Shown one piece after another: positions 53,027 through 61,392 of a stretch of 64,000 nucleotides of DNA (the first letter of the stretch is position 1; each line of letters starts with the position of its first letter). Source of the DNA: Thiotrichaceae bacterium. GTDB lineage: Bacteria > Pseudomonadota > Gammaproteobacteria > Beggiatoales > Beggiatoaceae. The notes under the pieces were generated by a model, which saw only the letters and a list, made by a program, of their open reading frames with translations, made no database searches and was not told the origin of the DNA. The DNA is taken from positions 1 to 64,000 of the forward strand of contig JALXAQ010000235.1 of NCBI GenBank assembly GCA_026991885.1, read 5' to 3'. A program made the translations under genes and the position numbers.

Positions 53027-54316
53027 TTATGCCTTAACTATGGATTTCTTTTTCCAACGAGAACGCCGCCAGAACAAGAGCTTATCTATTTTTTTTTGTT
53101 TTTCAATCAAGTCCTCAGTTCGAGGTGAACCTTTGCCCGGATGATTGAGTAGCCATTGAAATGATAATTCCACTCCACAGGGTTTATCTTCTTCTCCTTT
53201 TTTCGCAGCCGCTTCCACTTCTTGAGTATCCGTGTCTGTCACGATTGAATGCACAAAATCGTAACGGAAATAATGAGTATGTTCGAGCAAAGCCTGATGA
53301 AGTCCTGGGAGATAGTGATACGCCAGAAAAAAAGGCGAGTCTTCGCGAGGAAATAACGGGTGCTGACTACCAGGAATTGTAAGATCATAAAGTTTATCCG
53401 CTTTTGAAAACAAAACTTGGACGGGTATATTAAGTCGAGTCTTCAGTCCTTTCATGTTGTTCACAAAATGATTAATATACTCCTCTAAACTCAGTTCGCT
53501 CTTTGGATCATAAAAGCCGTCATTAAGAAGCCAGCGAAAAAGCATCAGAATCCATGTCACAATTCTAATTTGATTTTTCTTGCTATATTGATCATCAGTC
53601 CAATACGCTTCGAGTTCGATAACTAAAATCAATCCACGCAATCTTGGGAGCACCAACTCTGGTAGCTTAAGGTCTTTTTGGGTTAAGCTTTTACCATCGC
53701 CTGGATAAAGCCCTGAAAAATTTTCACCGGCGGCATCTATAAAAATGGCATTATTTCCTCTAAGATGACTGCTTTTGATGCTTAAATAACTGAGTGTGTT
53801 GAAAGCCGTCGCCTTAACTCTACCATTACCCGATTTTTTAAAAACGGATAGTGTTCCATTTTGATGTTCATCAAAAGCATCTAAGAGTTGCGTTTTTCCT
53901 ACGCCCGCAACGCCTACAACTAAAAAGAGATCATTTCCCTTCTTAATCAACTCTTGGATCTCAACTTCTCCCTGATAAAGAGTACCTTCATCATCATCGG
54001 GCGGATTTTCCATTTTGTTGTCATCAGCTTGAGCTTCAACAACTCTCTCTGGTTGCTGGGGCTCATCCTTGGGTGCTGTTTTATCCGTTGGGTTTTCTTG
54101 GTTCTCAGGAATAATCGACGCCCCTAAACCAGGATAAACAGTAGGTTTTATGATAGCCGGTTCTCCCTTATCGACGGCACCGGTTTCGATTACTAATTGA
54201 TGCTGATCATCAAGTACCTGAGTTAATGTATCAGGTTGGAAAAAATGGTCGTTCTTATTTTTGGGCAAATCAATCTTTGGTTCTATCAACGGTTCATCAT
54301 TATGAGTCATAGTCAT
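53027..54316 (-). CDS. P-loop GTPase (DO-GTPase1-like)
   Basis: A 429-aa protein. Residues 1-115 are acidic and Pro-rich, presumably unstructured. The GTPase domain carries G1 at G135-VAGVGKT142, G3 at D194-AAG197 (IFIDAAGENF), and G4 as S304-KAD307. This matches my recollection of the double-GTPase families found in conflict-type systems with GAP1. Predicted cytoplasmic. It lies directly downstream of the GAP1-like gene, 38 bp away with a palindromic repeat in between. Confidence 0.75.
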   Translation of the reverse strand: MTMTHNDEPLIEPKIDLPKNKNDHFFQPDTLTQVLDDQHQLVIETGAVDKGEPAIIKPTVYPGLGASIIPENQENPTDKTAPKDEPQQPERVVEAQADDNKMENPPDDDEGTLYQGEVEIQELIKKGNDLFLVVGVAGVGKTQLLDAFDEHQNGTLSVFKKSGNGRVKATAFNTLSYLSIKSSHLRGNNAIFIDAAGENFSGLYPGDGKSLTQKDLKLPELVLPRLRGLILVIELEAYWTDDQYSKKNQIRIVTWILMLFRWLLNDGFYDPKSELSLEEYINHFVNNMKGLKTRLNIPVQVLFSKADKLYDLTIPGSQHPLFPREDSPFFLAYHYLPGLHQALLEHTHYFRYDFVHSIVTDTDTQEVEAAAKKGEEDKPCGVELSFQWLLNHPGKGSPRTEDLIEKQKKIDKLLFWRRSRWKKKSIVKA

Positions 54317-54332
54317 TTTACCTCGGCAATCA

Positions 54333-54352
54333 GTCCAAGATAAATCTTGGAC
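54333..54352. repeat. GTCCAAG palindromic repeat, copy 7
   Basis: Exact consensus core, followed by TCC, in the 38-bp gap between the GAP1-like stop (54355) and the GTPase start (54316). Confidence 0.92.
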
Positions 54353-54354
54353 TC

Positions 54355-57099
54355 CTAAATTCGCCTATTTATTGATAAGATTTTATAAATAGCCAGTTTG
54401 ATAACCGGTGTCAGTTGAGGATTATTCATATAATCATTAGTTAGCTGACGAATTTCATGCTTGTTAAATAACACACGAAAACCCTTTTCGATAAAAATAT
54501 CTAAAATCTCTAATAACTTGTGATCCATAGAGTAATAAGCGGAACAAAGTCTATTAGCGGCGTCCTCAAGGGACATCAATTTATCCGTTTGCTTTTGACG
54601 ACGAATAGTCTGAGCGGCAAATTCTATATAAATCTTTGGATGTTCTCGCTTAGCAAATTTATCGACAAGTCCTTTAAAAAGGACGACTATTTTAGAATGA
54701 CTCCGCCCTATCTGTGGCATCCATTGATCGATCAGGTCTAAAAATTCATTTTCTCCCATCAAGTCAAGCATGTTCAATTCTGTCTCATTAGGTTCTTTCC
54801 AAGGCTGATCGGATAGTTTGTTCCACCATAGCTGAGCTAAACGAGCGGCCCATTGCTTTTGTTGCATAAGAGGGAAAGTTTTTTTGACTAAGGATTCCCA
54901 ATCTATATCAACATTTTGACTGAATAGTTTTTCAAAAATATTGTAAAACTGGGCGGGTGCGACTTTTGCGGCTTTATGCGCGATGCCTTCAAAAATAAGA
55001 ATAGCAACCTTATGATATTGCTTTTTATTTTGCAATATTTTTGTGATTTGTTTAAGAATGACTTTCGTCTCATCCGCATTCTTATCGGTTATAACATAGC
55101 GGATGGATTTTTTAAAGTCACTTTCACTTTCTTCAGAGTCCGTATTCAGCACCCACTGAGCTTCGACCAAAATAAAGGGTAACAAAGACTCAATGGGCAG
55201 TTCCAATTTATCCAGTTCTCTTGTGATATCTTTTATTTCATCACTTTTGTCAAAGGAGGTTGATAATAAGTTGCCGATAAGCACTTTACTGATAATCTTT
55301 TTAGCGTCCTTCGGTTTCCGCTCTATCAAGGCTTTAAATTGAGACAAAGCCTTATCAAAAGGTGTATCATAACAGAATTTAAGTGCCTGTGATATGACAT
55401 CAGGATGTCCTTGTGTACTGTTAATACCTTCAATAATAACCTCTTCTGGAACGTTTTTCATAGAGGGAAAAATGATATGGATCATAATCTCGGCTATGAT
55501 ATCTGTCCTTTTCACTCGTTTCGCTATTTTGAGCAACGCAATAGCCGCAGATAAAGGATTTTGAGTTTTTCCAAGGTAGAGCAATGTGTTATCTAAAACA
55601 CTCGGGTTGTTATTAGCAATCACTTGAAGGGTTAACAGTGCGGGTTGAGCCTGATTGAATATTCTTGATTTGTTGTATATAATCAACTCAAAACCCATTT
55701 GAGCCAGAAATGGCAGCATTGTCCTATTATAAGCTTTGCCCAGTTCTTCAATCTGATATTTGTCAAAAAACGCGCTAAACAACATTTGGTGCTCATCATA
55801 ATAATCAGGCAATGCTGGCAATCTCTGCCAAGCCAATCCCATTGCAATGAATGCCAGTTTAAATGAACCGTACTGTGTGATAAAGTTCGCCACTAAAGCA
55901 GGTTCTAAGCACTTTTCAATCACAAGATTATGATGTTTTTTGATGAGTGTTTCGTCAAGTTTGATGACTATTTCGTCAAGTTCTTCCAAAGAGGTAGATA
56001 GATTTAATCCTGTCTGACAAATGGCATAAAGCACATTCAATTCAAAATCATCAAAGACTAATTTGGTATGTTTCACCCTAGATTCATATTCTGAGAGATT
56101 TTCCGAAAGTGTTGTTAGCGTTGAGGCACCCTTTTCTAGAAAATATCGAAAAACTTCATCAGAAGTCCAGGACTGCAAATAGTGATCAAATACTTTGGGA
56201 TCATCCAACAGGCTGACTTTATAATCCTGTAAATAAGAGTAGAGCGCCTCTAATTCCGAGGGCGAATTTTTCATAATATGATCACAAAGCGTTACAACAG
56301 CATCATGGGCTTTGATATTTTCTATATCTTTTAATAAGAGACACGCTTCTTTCTTAGGATAGAGTAAGCGGGCTTCTTCGGGTTGGGGCGCATTCGCTAA
56401 TCGAAATAAAACGCTCCCCGGCGTAAAATGCGTCGTCCAAGAAATAGGCAGCCGATCACCGATGGGTAGTGATAACCAAGCGAAGTTTAACAATTCTCTA
56501 TACTTCATTTCCTGGGGTAGCAGGACCCATTTTTTCTGTACTAATGTTTCAAGTATGCCAAGAAGCAGATGCTTTAATTGGTCTTTGGTCCAGTGATTGA
56601 GTAGCTGCTGACGTTGTGCAACCAGTCTTTCAAAATACCTATTATGCCCTGCTGGCAATTGACAAACGAGATCAGGAAGGGAACTTCCCCCCCCCGGCTG
56701 ACCCACTTTCTCACCCAGTTGATTGAGTGAAAGTGTTTTGTTTCCTGCCTGAAATTGGCTATCAATCAACAAGCAGATATTATTCTGAATACGATGTAAG
56801 AAGTCGTTGGAAACGACCAACATGTGGACCACCACACGGTTGACTCCTCGCCGTTTGCCATAGATAAAGCGGCGTACCAGTGCATATTTTTTGCTCGGCA
56901 GCGTAAAAAAACTAAAATAGGACTCTTCAGTCGCTTGTAGCTCTTGTAGATAGTCGCTGATACCAGGCGAAGCGGACAAAAAATCGGCATCTTGAGATAG
57001 AATGCTGGGCGATTTGGCGACTAACATATACCCCCCCGCCGATGAGGAGAGGGGATCGGTCACGACTGCCTGCGCGATGCTAGAATGATTTTCTACCAT
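54355..57099 (-). CDS. GTPase-associated protein 1 (GAP1)-like protein
   Basis: A 914-aa protein. The first ~200 residues match the GAP1-N pattern: GGYMLVAKSPSILS near the start, then FSFFTLPSKKYALVRRF, then GVNRVVVHMLVVSNDFL. The rest is a long alpha-helical solenoid-like region of Leu-rich helices with no identifiable motif. In published systems GAP1 pairs with dedicated GTPases; here one lies on each side. No signal peptide or TM. Role: probable scaffold or effector regulated by the GTPases. Confidence 0.7.
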   Translation of the reverse strand: MVENHSSIAQAVVTDPLSSSAGGYMLVAKSPSILSQDADFLSASPGISDYLQELQATEESYFSFFTLPSKKYALVRRFIYGKRRGVNRVVVHMLVVSNDFLHRIQNNICLLIDSQFQAGNKTLSLNQLGEKVGQPGGGSSLPDLVCQLPAGHNRYFERLVAQRQQLLNHWTKDQLKHLLLGILETLVQKKWVLLPQEMKYRELLNFAWLSLPIGDRLPISWTTHFTPGSVLFRLANAPQPEEARLLYPKKEACLLLKDIENIKAHDAVVTLCDHIMKNSPSELEALYSYLQDYKVSLLDDPKVFDHYLQSWTSDEVFRYFLEKGASTLTTLSENLSEYESRVKHTKLVFDDFELNVLYAICQTGLNLSTSLEELDEIVIKLDETLIKKHHNLVIEKCLEPALVANFITQYGSFKLAFIAMGLAWQRLPALPDYYDEHQMLFSAFFDKYQIEELGKAYNRTMLPFLAQMGFELIIYNKSRIFNQAQPALLTLQVIANNNPSVLDNTLLYLGKTQNPLSAAIALLKIAKRVKRTDIIAEIMIHIIFPSMKNVPEEVIIEGINSTQGHPDVISQALKFCYDTPFDKALSQFKALIERKPKDAKKIISKVLIGNLLSTSFDKSDEIKDITRELDKLELPIESLLPFILVEAQWVLNTDSEESESDFKKSIRYVITDKNADETKVILKQITKILQNKKQYHKVAILIFEGIAHKAAKVAPAQFYNIFEKLFSQNVDIDWESLVKKTFPLMQQKQWAARLAQLWWNKLSDQPWKEPNETELNMLDLMGENEFLDLIDQWMPQIGRSHSKIVVLFKGLVDKFAKREHPKIYIEFAAQTIRRQKQTDKLMSLEDAANRLCSAYYSMDHKLLEILDIFIEKGFRVLFNKHEIRQLTNDYMNNPQLTPVIKLAIYKILSINRRI

Positions 57100-57104
57100 A
57101 TTTT

Positions 57105-58073
57105 CTATTCCTTGAGTTGGGCAAGTATAACCGCTGCCATGAATTCTTGGAATTTTTTGTTGTTTTTATTCACGGTTGGCAGGGGATCAAAACGATCAGG
57201 CTCAGGCAATTTTTGGTTCAAAGTGGTTAAAATCGGTTTTTTTATCTCCCTCAACACTAAGTTGACAGTTATTTTTTGTTGACAATCTAAACAAGAAATG
57301 GCTGCAATATACTCAAATAATCCCATTTTTATTAACGAGGCATTCTGGCTGAGACTCGACTGCTTAAGAAGCTTTTCAAATCGTCTTTTTTGAGCCTTAC
57401 TCACTGAATGTTTAGTCCCTTCCAAACCTTCAGCCTTAGACAGTTTTTGTATCAAGGCTTTTAGTTTTGAATGTTCTGGTGCCGTTTCAGTCTTGATAAT
57501 GTCGTCTAATGCGGCTACATAAGTTTGATGCTCACTTTTCAAGTTCGTTTTAACAACGCTAGTTGTTGCTTTGGTCGTGTTTTGGGAATCAGCACCTAAC
57601 ATAGAGACCGGTTCAGGTGAACTGATGATTTGAGTTTCAACTTCGGCAGGTGCCGGTTTAACATCACTGACAGGAAGCGATGATTTTGTTGGTGTAGGCG
57701 AGGATTCCTGCTCTGGCCATATAAAAAAAACCAATAGGGAGACCAACAAAACTAATAGGCTCGGCATAGAATATTTTTGCCAATATTTCACACGATTTAT
57801 AGCATTCTGCCTATAAGCCTCATCCCCAACGGGATACCTTTGTTCACCTTGTTTAAACCGATTTGAGTGCTTCAAATCTTCTTTGGTTTTGTTAATATCA
57901 CATTCAAGCGATTCTATTCGTATAGTATTAGCCTTAAATGCTTTTTTGATACCCTCTTCAATCTCCTTTTTGATAATTTCTTGCATGGCTTCATGCTCCT
58001 TGTACAGTGCCATTTTTATTTCAGGAGAAAGAACAGGAGAATATAGTTCCGATTCAATATTAAGTTTGGACAT
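57105..58073 (-). CDS. Single-TM protein with coiled-coil N-terminus
   Basis: A 322-aa protein. Cytoplasmic coiled coil (about 22-75, KEHEAMQEIIKKEIEEGIKKAF), TM helix (about 103-119, PSLLVLLVSLLVFFIW), a Pro/Thr/Ser-rich linker, and a ~150-residue extracytoplasmic tail. No family known to me. 5 bp separate it from the GAP1-like gene. Might transmit a GTPase/GAP1 state across the membrane. Confidence 0.7.
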   Translation of the reverse strand: MSKLNIESELYSPVLSPEIKMALYKEHEAMQEIIKKEIEEGIKKAFKANTIRIESLECDINKTKEDLKHSNRFKQGEQRYPVGDEAYRQNAINRVKYWQKYSMPSLLVLLVSLLVFFIWPEQESSPTPTKSSLPVSDVKPAPAEVETQIISSPEPVSMLGADSQNTTKATTSVVKTNLKSEHQTYVAALDDIIKTETAPEHSKLKALIQKLSKAEGLEGTKHSVSKAQKRRFEKLLKQSSLSQNASLIKMGLFEYIAAISCLDCQQKITVNLVLREIKKPILTTLNQKLPEPDRFDPLPTVNKNNKKFQEFMAAVILAQLKE

Positions 58074-58093
58074 GATTTTTCGACTCCTAAATA

Positions 58094-59089
58094 CTAGACG
58101 GGCTCTTCAATATCAAGCAACCATTGTAAGGGTAAAAAAGTCCCTAAGGGTTCTGGCTGACGTTCAAGTTGTTCAGAATTGTCCTTTGGACAAAAACCTA
58201 AACTGGAGGTTGCGAAAATATATGTATCACGAAAATAGCGTTCAGCGAATATTATAAGTGTGTTACGTCCTGATTGTCTGAGAAACTGCTTTAAATCGTC
58301 TTGTTTGTCCACCGTTTTTGACAATGACTCACAAACTTCCTGCAAAAGTGGGTATTGATGCCACAGAATATCCGCCTTAGTGATAACTAAAGCTAGTTTA
58401 GTATTATTATAGTCTTGTTTATTCCAATTTTCAGTGATGTGCTCCAGTATCTTTAAGTCGTCTATATTATTTTGTTCTCCATCCATACGGGCACCATCAA
58501 GTACGAATATTAGATGACCAGGTAACGCTAAATAGTTAGTCAAATTTTTAGGACGTTGTTCCTGTTCCCAAATTTTTCCGCCAATATCATGGAACGCCAA
58601 AACAGGATGCTGTGCGCTTTGTGCATCCATAATTCGCCAGGCATAAGCCTCCCCTGTCAAGCTGGTTGGCTCAGGCCACCGCTTATCTTTTAGCAATACA
58701 GACGAAACTTTCTCAAAATGCTGACTTGTCTCGCAAATCCCACGGAGTGCCATCTCTTTGAATTCCTGATTGAAACTATCAATCATCCTTATCAAAAATA
58801 AGGTTTTGCCGCTATTTTTTGGACCGATGATACGAATGGCTGATAGTTTATTCGACAATTTGGCACATCGTGGCATTGCTTGACCACATTTGCATTTAAC
58901 TGTCCTGCCGTTTTGATTGGCAAGTTGATAAGGGTCCTTGGGTGCTAACCCCCACAATTTCTGCCAAAAAGTGTGAGGATATAAATCACCTAAACGTCCG
59001 CCTGGCGGCTCGTACCAATGAGACTTCACGATCAAATCATTGACATGGCTAATACGCCAGCAGTTCAGGCATAGATACTTATCATTCAT
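58094..59089 (-). CDS. Zinc-ribbon GTPase (DO-GTPase2-like)
   Basis: A 331-aa protein. The N-terminal treble-clef/zinc ribbon has C7-LNC10 and C66-KC68 (plus C75). The GTPase domain has G1 G89-PKNSGKT96, G3 D168-IGG171 (AFHDIGGKIW), and G4 T237-KAD240. The zinc-ribbon-plus-GTPase architecture fits the DO-GTPase2 family. Overlaps the upstream LysM-like gene by 4 bp. Confidence 0.78.
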   Translation of the reverse strand: MNDKYLCLNCWRISHVNDLIVKSHWYEPPGGRLGDLYPHTFWQKLWGLAPKDPYQLANQNGRTVKCKCGQAMPRCAKLSNKLSAIRIIGPKNSGKTLFLIRMIDSFNQEFKEMALRGICETSQHFEKVSSVLLKDKRWPEPTSLTGEAYAWRIMDAQSAQHPVLAFHDIGGKIWEQEQRPKNLTNYLALPGHLIFVLDGARMDGEQNNIDDLKILEHITENWNKQDYNNTKLALVITKADILWHQYPLLQEVCESLSKTVDKQDDLKQFLRQSGRNTLIIFAERYFRDTYIFATSSLGFCPKDNSEQLERQPEPLGTFLPLQWLLDIEEPV

Positions 59090-59469
59090 TGTCCTGACGC
59101 TCCTGCTGCTGGTGGCGTGAGATTTATAGTAAATCGCTGACCCGCTTTCAAGGGTGTATTATCATTACCCATCTGCTGAGTAATTTTAGCCCGGATATCT
59201 GACATATTGAGCTGATAAAGTTTTATAAAATCGTTAACGCTCATATCTCGTGGCACTTCGACTTCAAGCGTATTGCGCTCACGAAAAAAAGAGGTTGGCG
59301 GATAATCACCTTTTTCTGAGTGCTCCAACTTGTCGGTAGAGGGGGCTTTAAGGGGACTAAAAGTCGCAATTTCAAATACATATTCTGGTTTAACCCAAAA
59401 AATAATGGAGAGTGGCAATAATATGATTATTAATAGAATTGTAGAGAGTTTATTTGTATGTTCTTCCAT
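59086..59469 (-). CDS. Membrane-anchored LysM-like protein
   Basis: A 127-aa protein: one N-terminal TM (TILLIIILLPLSIIFWV), a linker, then a ~50-residue C-terminal module reading LEVEVPRDMSVNDFIKLYQLNMSDIRAKI...LKAGQRFTINLTP. This resembles LysM (strand-helix-helix-strand ending G-Q-x-x-x-I) and could bind peptidoglycan; the similarity is by pattern only. First gene of the GTPase/SEDS operon, following the MITE-like repeat. Confidence 0.6.
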   Translation of the reverse strand: MEEHTNKLSTILLIIILLPLSIIFWVKPEYVFEIATFSPLKAPSTDKLEHSEKGDYPPTSFFRERNTLEVEVPRDMSVNDFIKLYQLNMSDIRAKITQQMGNDNTPLKAGQRFTINLTPPAAGASGQ

Positions 59470-59505
59470 AAATCACTTGTAAATGTTAGGGAGCCTATTA
59501 TAAGT

Positions 59506-59618
59506 AAGGGCAACCACAAGGGATTGCCTTCCTCGGCAAAAGTTTTCGCTGCGCGAAAACTTTTGCCGAGGAAACAAAAACAAACGATATTGTAGGGGCA
59601 ATCCTTTATGGTTGCCCC
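59506..59618. repeat. MITE-like element between wzc-like and LysM-like genes
   Basis: About 113 bp with terminal inverted repeats of 21 bp (GGGCAACCAYAARGGATTGCC) at 59508-59528 and 59597-59617. The centre is a perfect 20-bp hairpin at 59530-59549 / 59553-59572 (TCCTCGGCAAAAGTTTTCGC and complement). Partial copies: 24214-24239 and 44111-44143. It is non-coding and could attenuate transcription into the GTPase operon. Confidence 0.88.
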
Positions 59619-59638
59619 GATTGAACTCGATGGATGCA

Positions 59639-61249
59639 CTAGTAATTGTTACCATATCCATATCCATATCTATAGTATTTGTCAGAATTTTCGCTATCAA
59701 GCTGATTTAAAATAATATTATGTACGGGTGCTTTGACTTGATGCAAGCGTTTAAGACCTTCTTGTACAATTTTATAGGGGGTGGCATTAGCCTTGACGAC
59801 ATATAGCACGCCGCAGGCATGTTTCGCTAGCACCAGTGCATCACTGACTGCTATGGTGGGCGCACTGTCAATAATAATATATTTATATTCTTGAGAAAGC
59901 TGCTCTAAAAGTTCCCCAAAACGTGGAGATGATAGTAATTCTAGCGGATTAGGTGGCACCACTCCGCTGGGCATGATATCAAGTTTTCTCCTGTTGTCGC
60001 TTAGATGAGCTTGAATACATTCATCTAAATCACGCTCCCCTGTTACCAGTTCAGATAATCCGGGGGTTTCGTCACTTAATCCCAGTGACTTCGCTAGGCT
60101 AGGCAGACGCAAGTCCGCATCAATCAATAAAGTTTTCTCTATGTGCCCTAGCGCAAGGGCTATGTTGATAGCAAAGGTTGTTTTCCCTTCGTTTGGAATA
60201 GAAGACGTTACAATTAATACCTTATGTTGGGTGGTCACGTTAGATAACAAAAGACCAGTACGGGCGGTGCGTATAGATTCAGAATAGCCGGATTTGGGCT
60301 CTTTCAAAAACATCCACCGGGCCTTGATTTTGTCCTCTGTCTTGCCTATTTTGACCTTGGGCAAAACAGTTAACAGTGGTAATCCCAATTTTTTTTCTAC
60401 CTCTTCAGGCGTTTTGAGCGATTTGTCTATAAATTCAAGGAAAAACGCTAACAGCGTCGAAAAAAACAAAGCTAAGATTAAGCTGATAGCTACGATCCAT
60501 TTTTTTTGAGGTTTATAAGGTATGGCACTCACGCGCGCAGGTTCGATTAATCGACCAACCGTCGTTTGTGGATCTTGGAGCGTTTGCAAGCTATCTATCT
60601 CTTTGAAGCGAAGTAGCCATTTTTGATACAATTTACTGTTGCTATCAACCTCTTCTTGCAAGATTTTCAATTGAGATTGATCAACCTGATCGTGATTTTC
60701 TATATAGGTTTGTAGCTCCTTTTCCGATTTTATCAGTGAGTTGCGTAGTTTTTCTATACGTTTAGTTAGCCGTGAATAGGCTTTTTTAATCACTGCCAGT
60801 TTCGTTTCTAGGGTATTTTCAAGATAAAGTTCGACTAAAGCATTGGGAATTTGGGCGGCTAATTGGGCATCAGTCGATTCAAAACTAATCTCCACTAATT
60901 GACTGTTAGGTACCGATGTGATATTGAGCCCCTTCATAAGGGTTTCGACGATAGCCTGGCGTTCTGGCGCTATCGCTAGATTGAGCTTATCAATCAACTT
61001 TTCCACCAAAATTCTGGAACCTAAGATTTTCAACTGAGTTTGGTAATAATTATCTAATTCCTGACGATTTTCCTCAACATTTTCAGTATAAATCTCTTTG
61101 TTATGCTCAACTCCAATTAATAATATTGCTGTGGAGCGATAGATTGATGCTAATGAAGCTACATAGAAAGTTGTCAATAAACCTATTATTAGTGTCAATC
61201 CTAAGATGAGCCATTTATGTTTGTTAATGGTATGCAAGATTGTTAGCAT
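59639..61249 (-). CDS. Wzc-type polysaccharide co-polymerase / BY-kinase
   Basis: A 536-aa inner-membrane protein. N-terminal Wzz domain with two TM helices (about 11-31 and 260-285), central coiled coil (about 150-225), then a tyrosine-kinase ATPase with Walker A SSIPNEGKTTFAINIALAL, Walker A' TLLIDADLRLPSL and Walker B YIIIDSAP. The C-terminus is Tyr-rich (KYYRYGYGYGNNY), the autophosphorylation cluster. It controls chain length and export of exopolysaccharide. Upstream of the GTPase/SEDS operon, separated by the MITE-like repeat. Confidence 0.93.
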   Translation of the reverse strand: MLTILHTINKHKWLILGLTLIIGLLTTFYVASLASIYRSTAILLIGVEHNKEIYTENVEENRQELDNYYQTQLKILGSRILVEKLIDKLNLAIAPERQAIVETLMKGLNITSVPNSQLVEISFESTDAQLAAQIPNALVELYLENTLETKLAVIKKAYSRLTKRIEKLRNSLIKSEKELQTYIENHDQVDQSQLKILQEEVDSNSKLYQKWLLRFKEIDSLQTLQDPQTTVGRLIEPARVSAIPYKPQKKWIVAISLILALFFSTLLAFFLEFIDKSLKTPEEVEKKLGLPLLTVLPKVKIGKTEDKIKARWMFLKEPKSGYSESIRTARTGLLLSNVTTQHKVLIVTSSIPNEGKTTFAINIALALGHIEKTLLIDADLRLPSLAKSLGLSDETPGLSELVTGERDLDECIQAHLSDNRRKLDIMPSGVVPPNPLELLSSPRFGELLEQLSQEYKYIIIDSAPTIAVSDALVLAKHACGVLYVVKANATPYKIVQEGLKRLHQVKAPVHNIILNQLDSENSDKYYRYGYGYGNNY

Positions 61250-61260
61250 TTTTTTTTCTC

Positions 61261-61282
61261 GTCCAAAGCTAAAGCTTTGGAC
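61261..61282. repeat. GTCCAAAG palindromic repeat, copy 8 (variant arms)
   Basis: GTCCAAAGC TAAA GCTTTGGAC, 9-bp arms with the usual trailing TCC. It lies in the wzc leader, 12 bp upstream of its start. Confidence 0.88.
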
Positions 61283-61392
61283 TCCAATTGTTAATTATTC
61301 CTAAAAATTAGAAATTGAAAAAATTGTTAGATGTTTATTATACTACAGATATAGCTTTCATCGTTCCCACGCTCCTATAGATAATAACGACA

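Noticed and set aside
53027-54316. NACHT/STAND ATPase
   Set aside because: G3 DxxG and G4 SKAD motifs point to a GTPase; there is no NB-ARC helical region.
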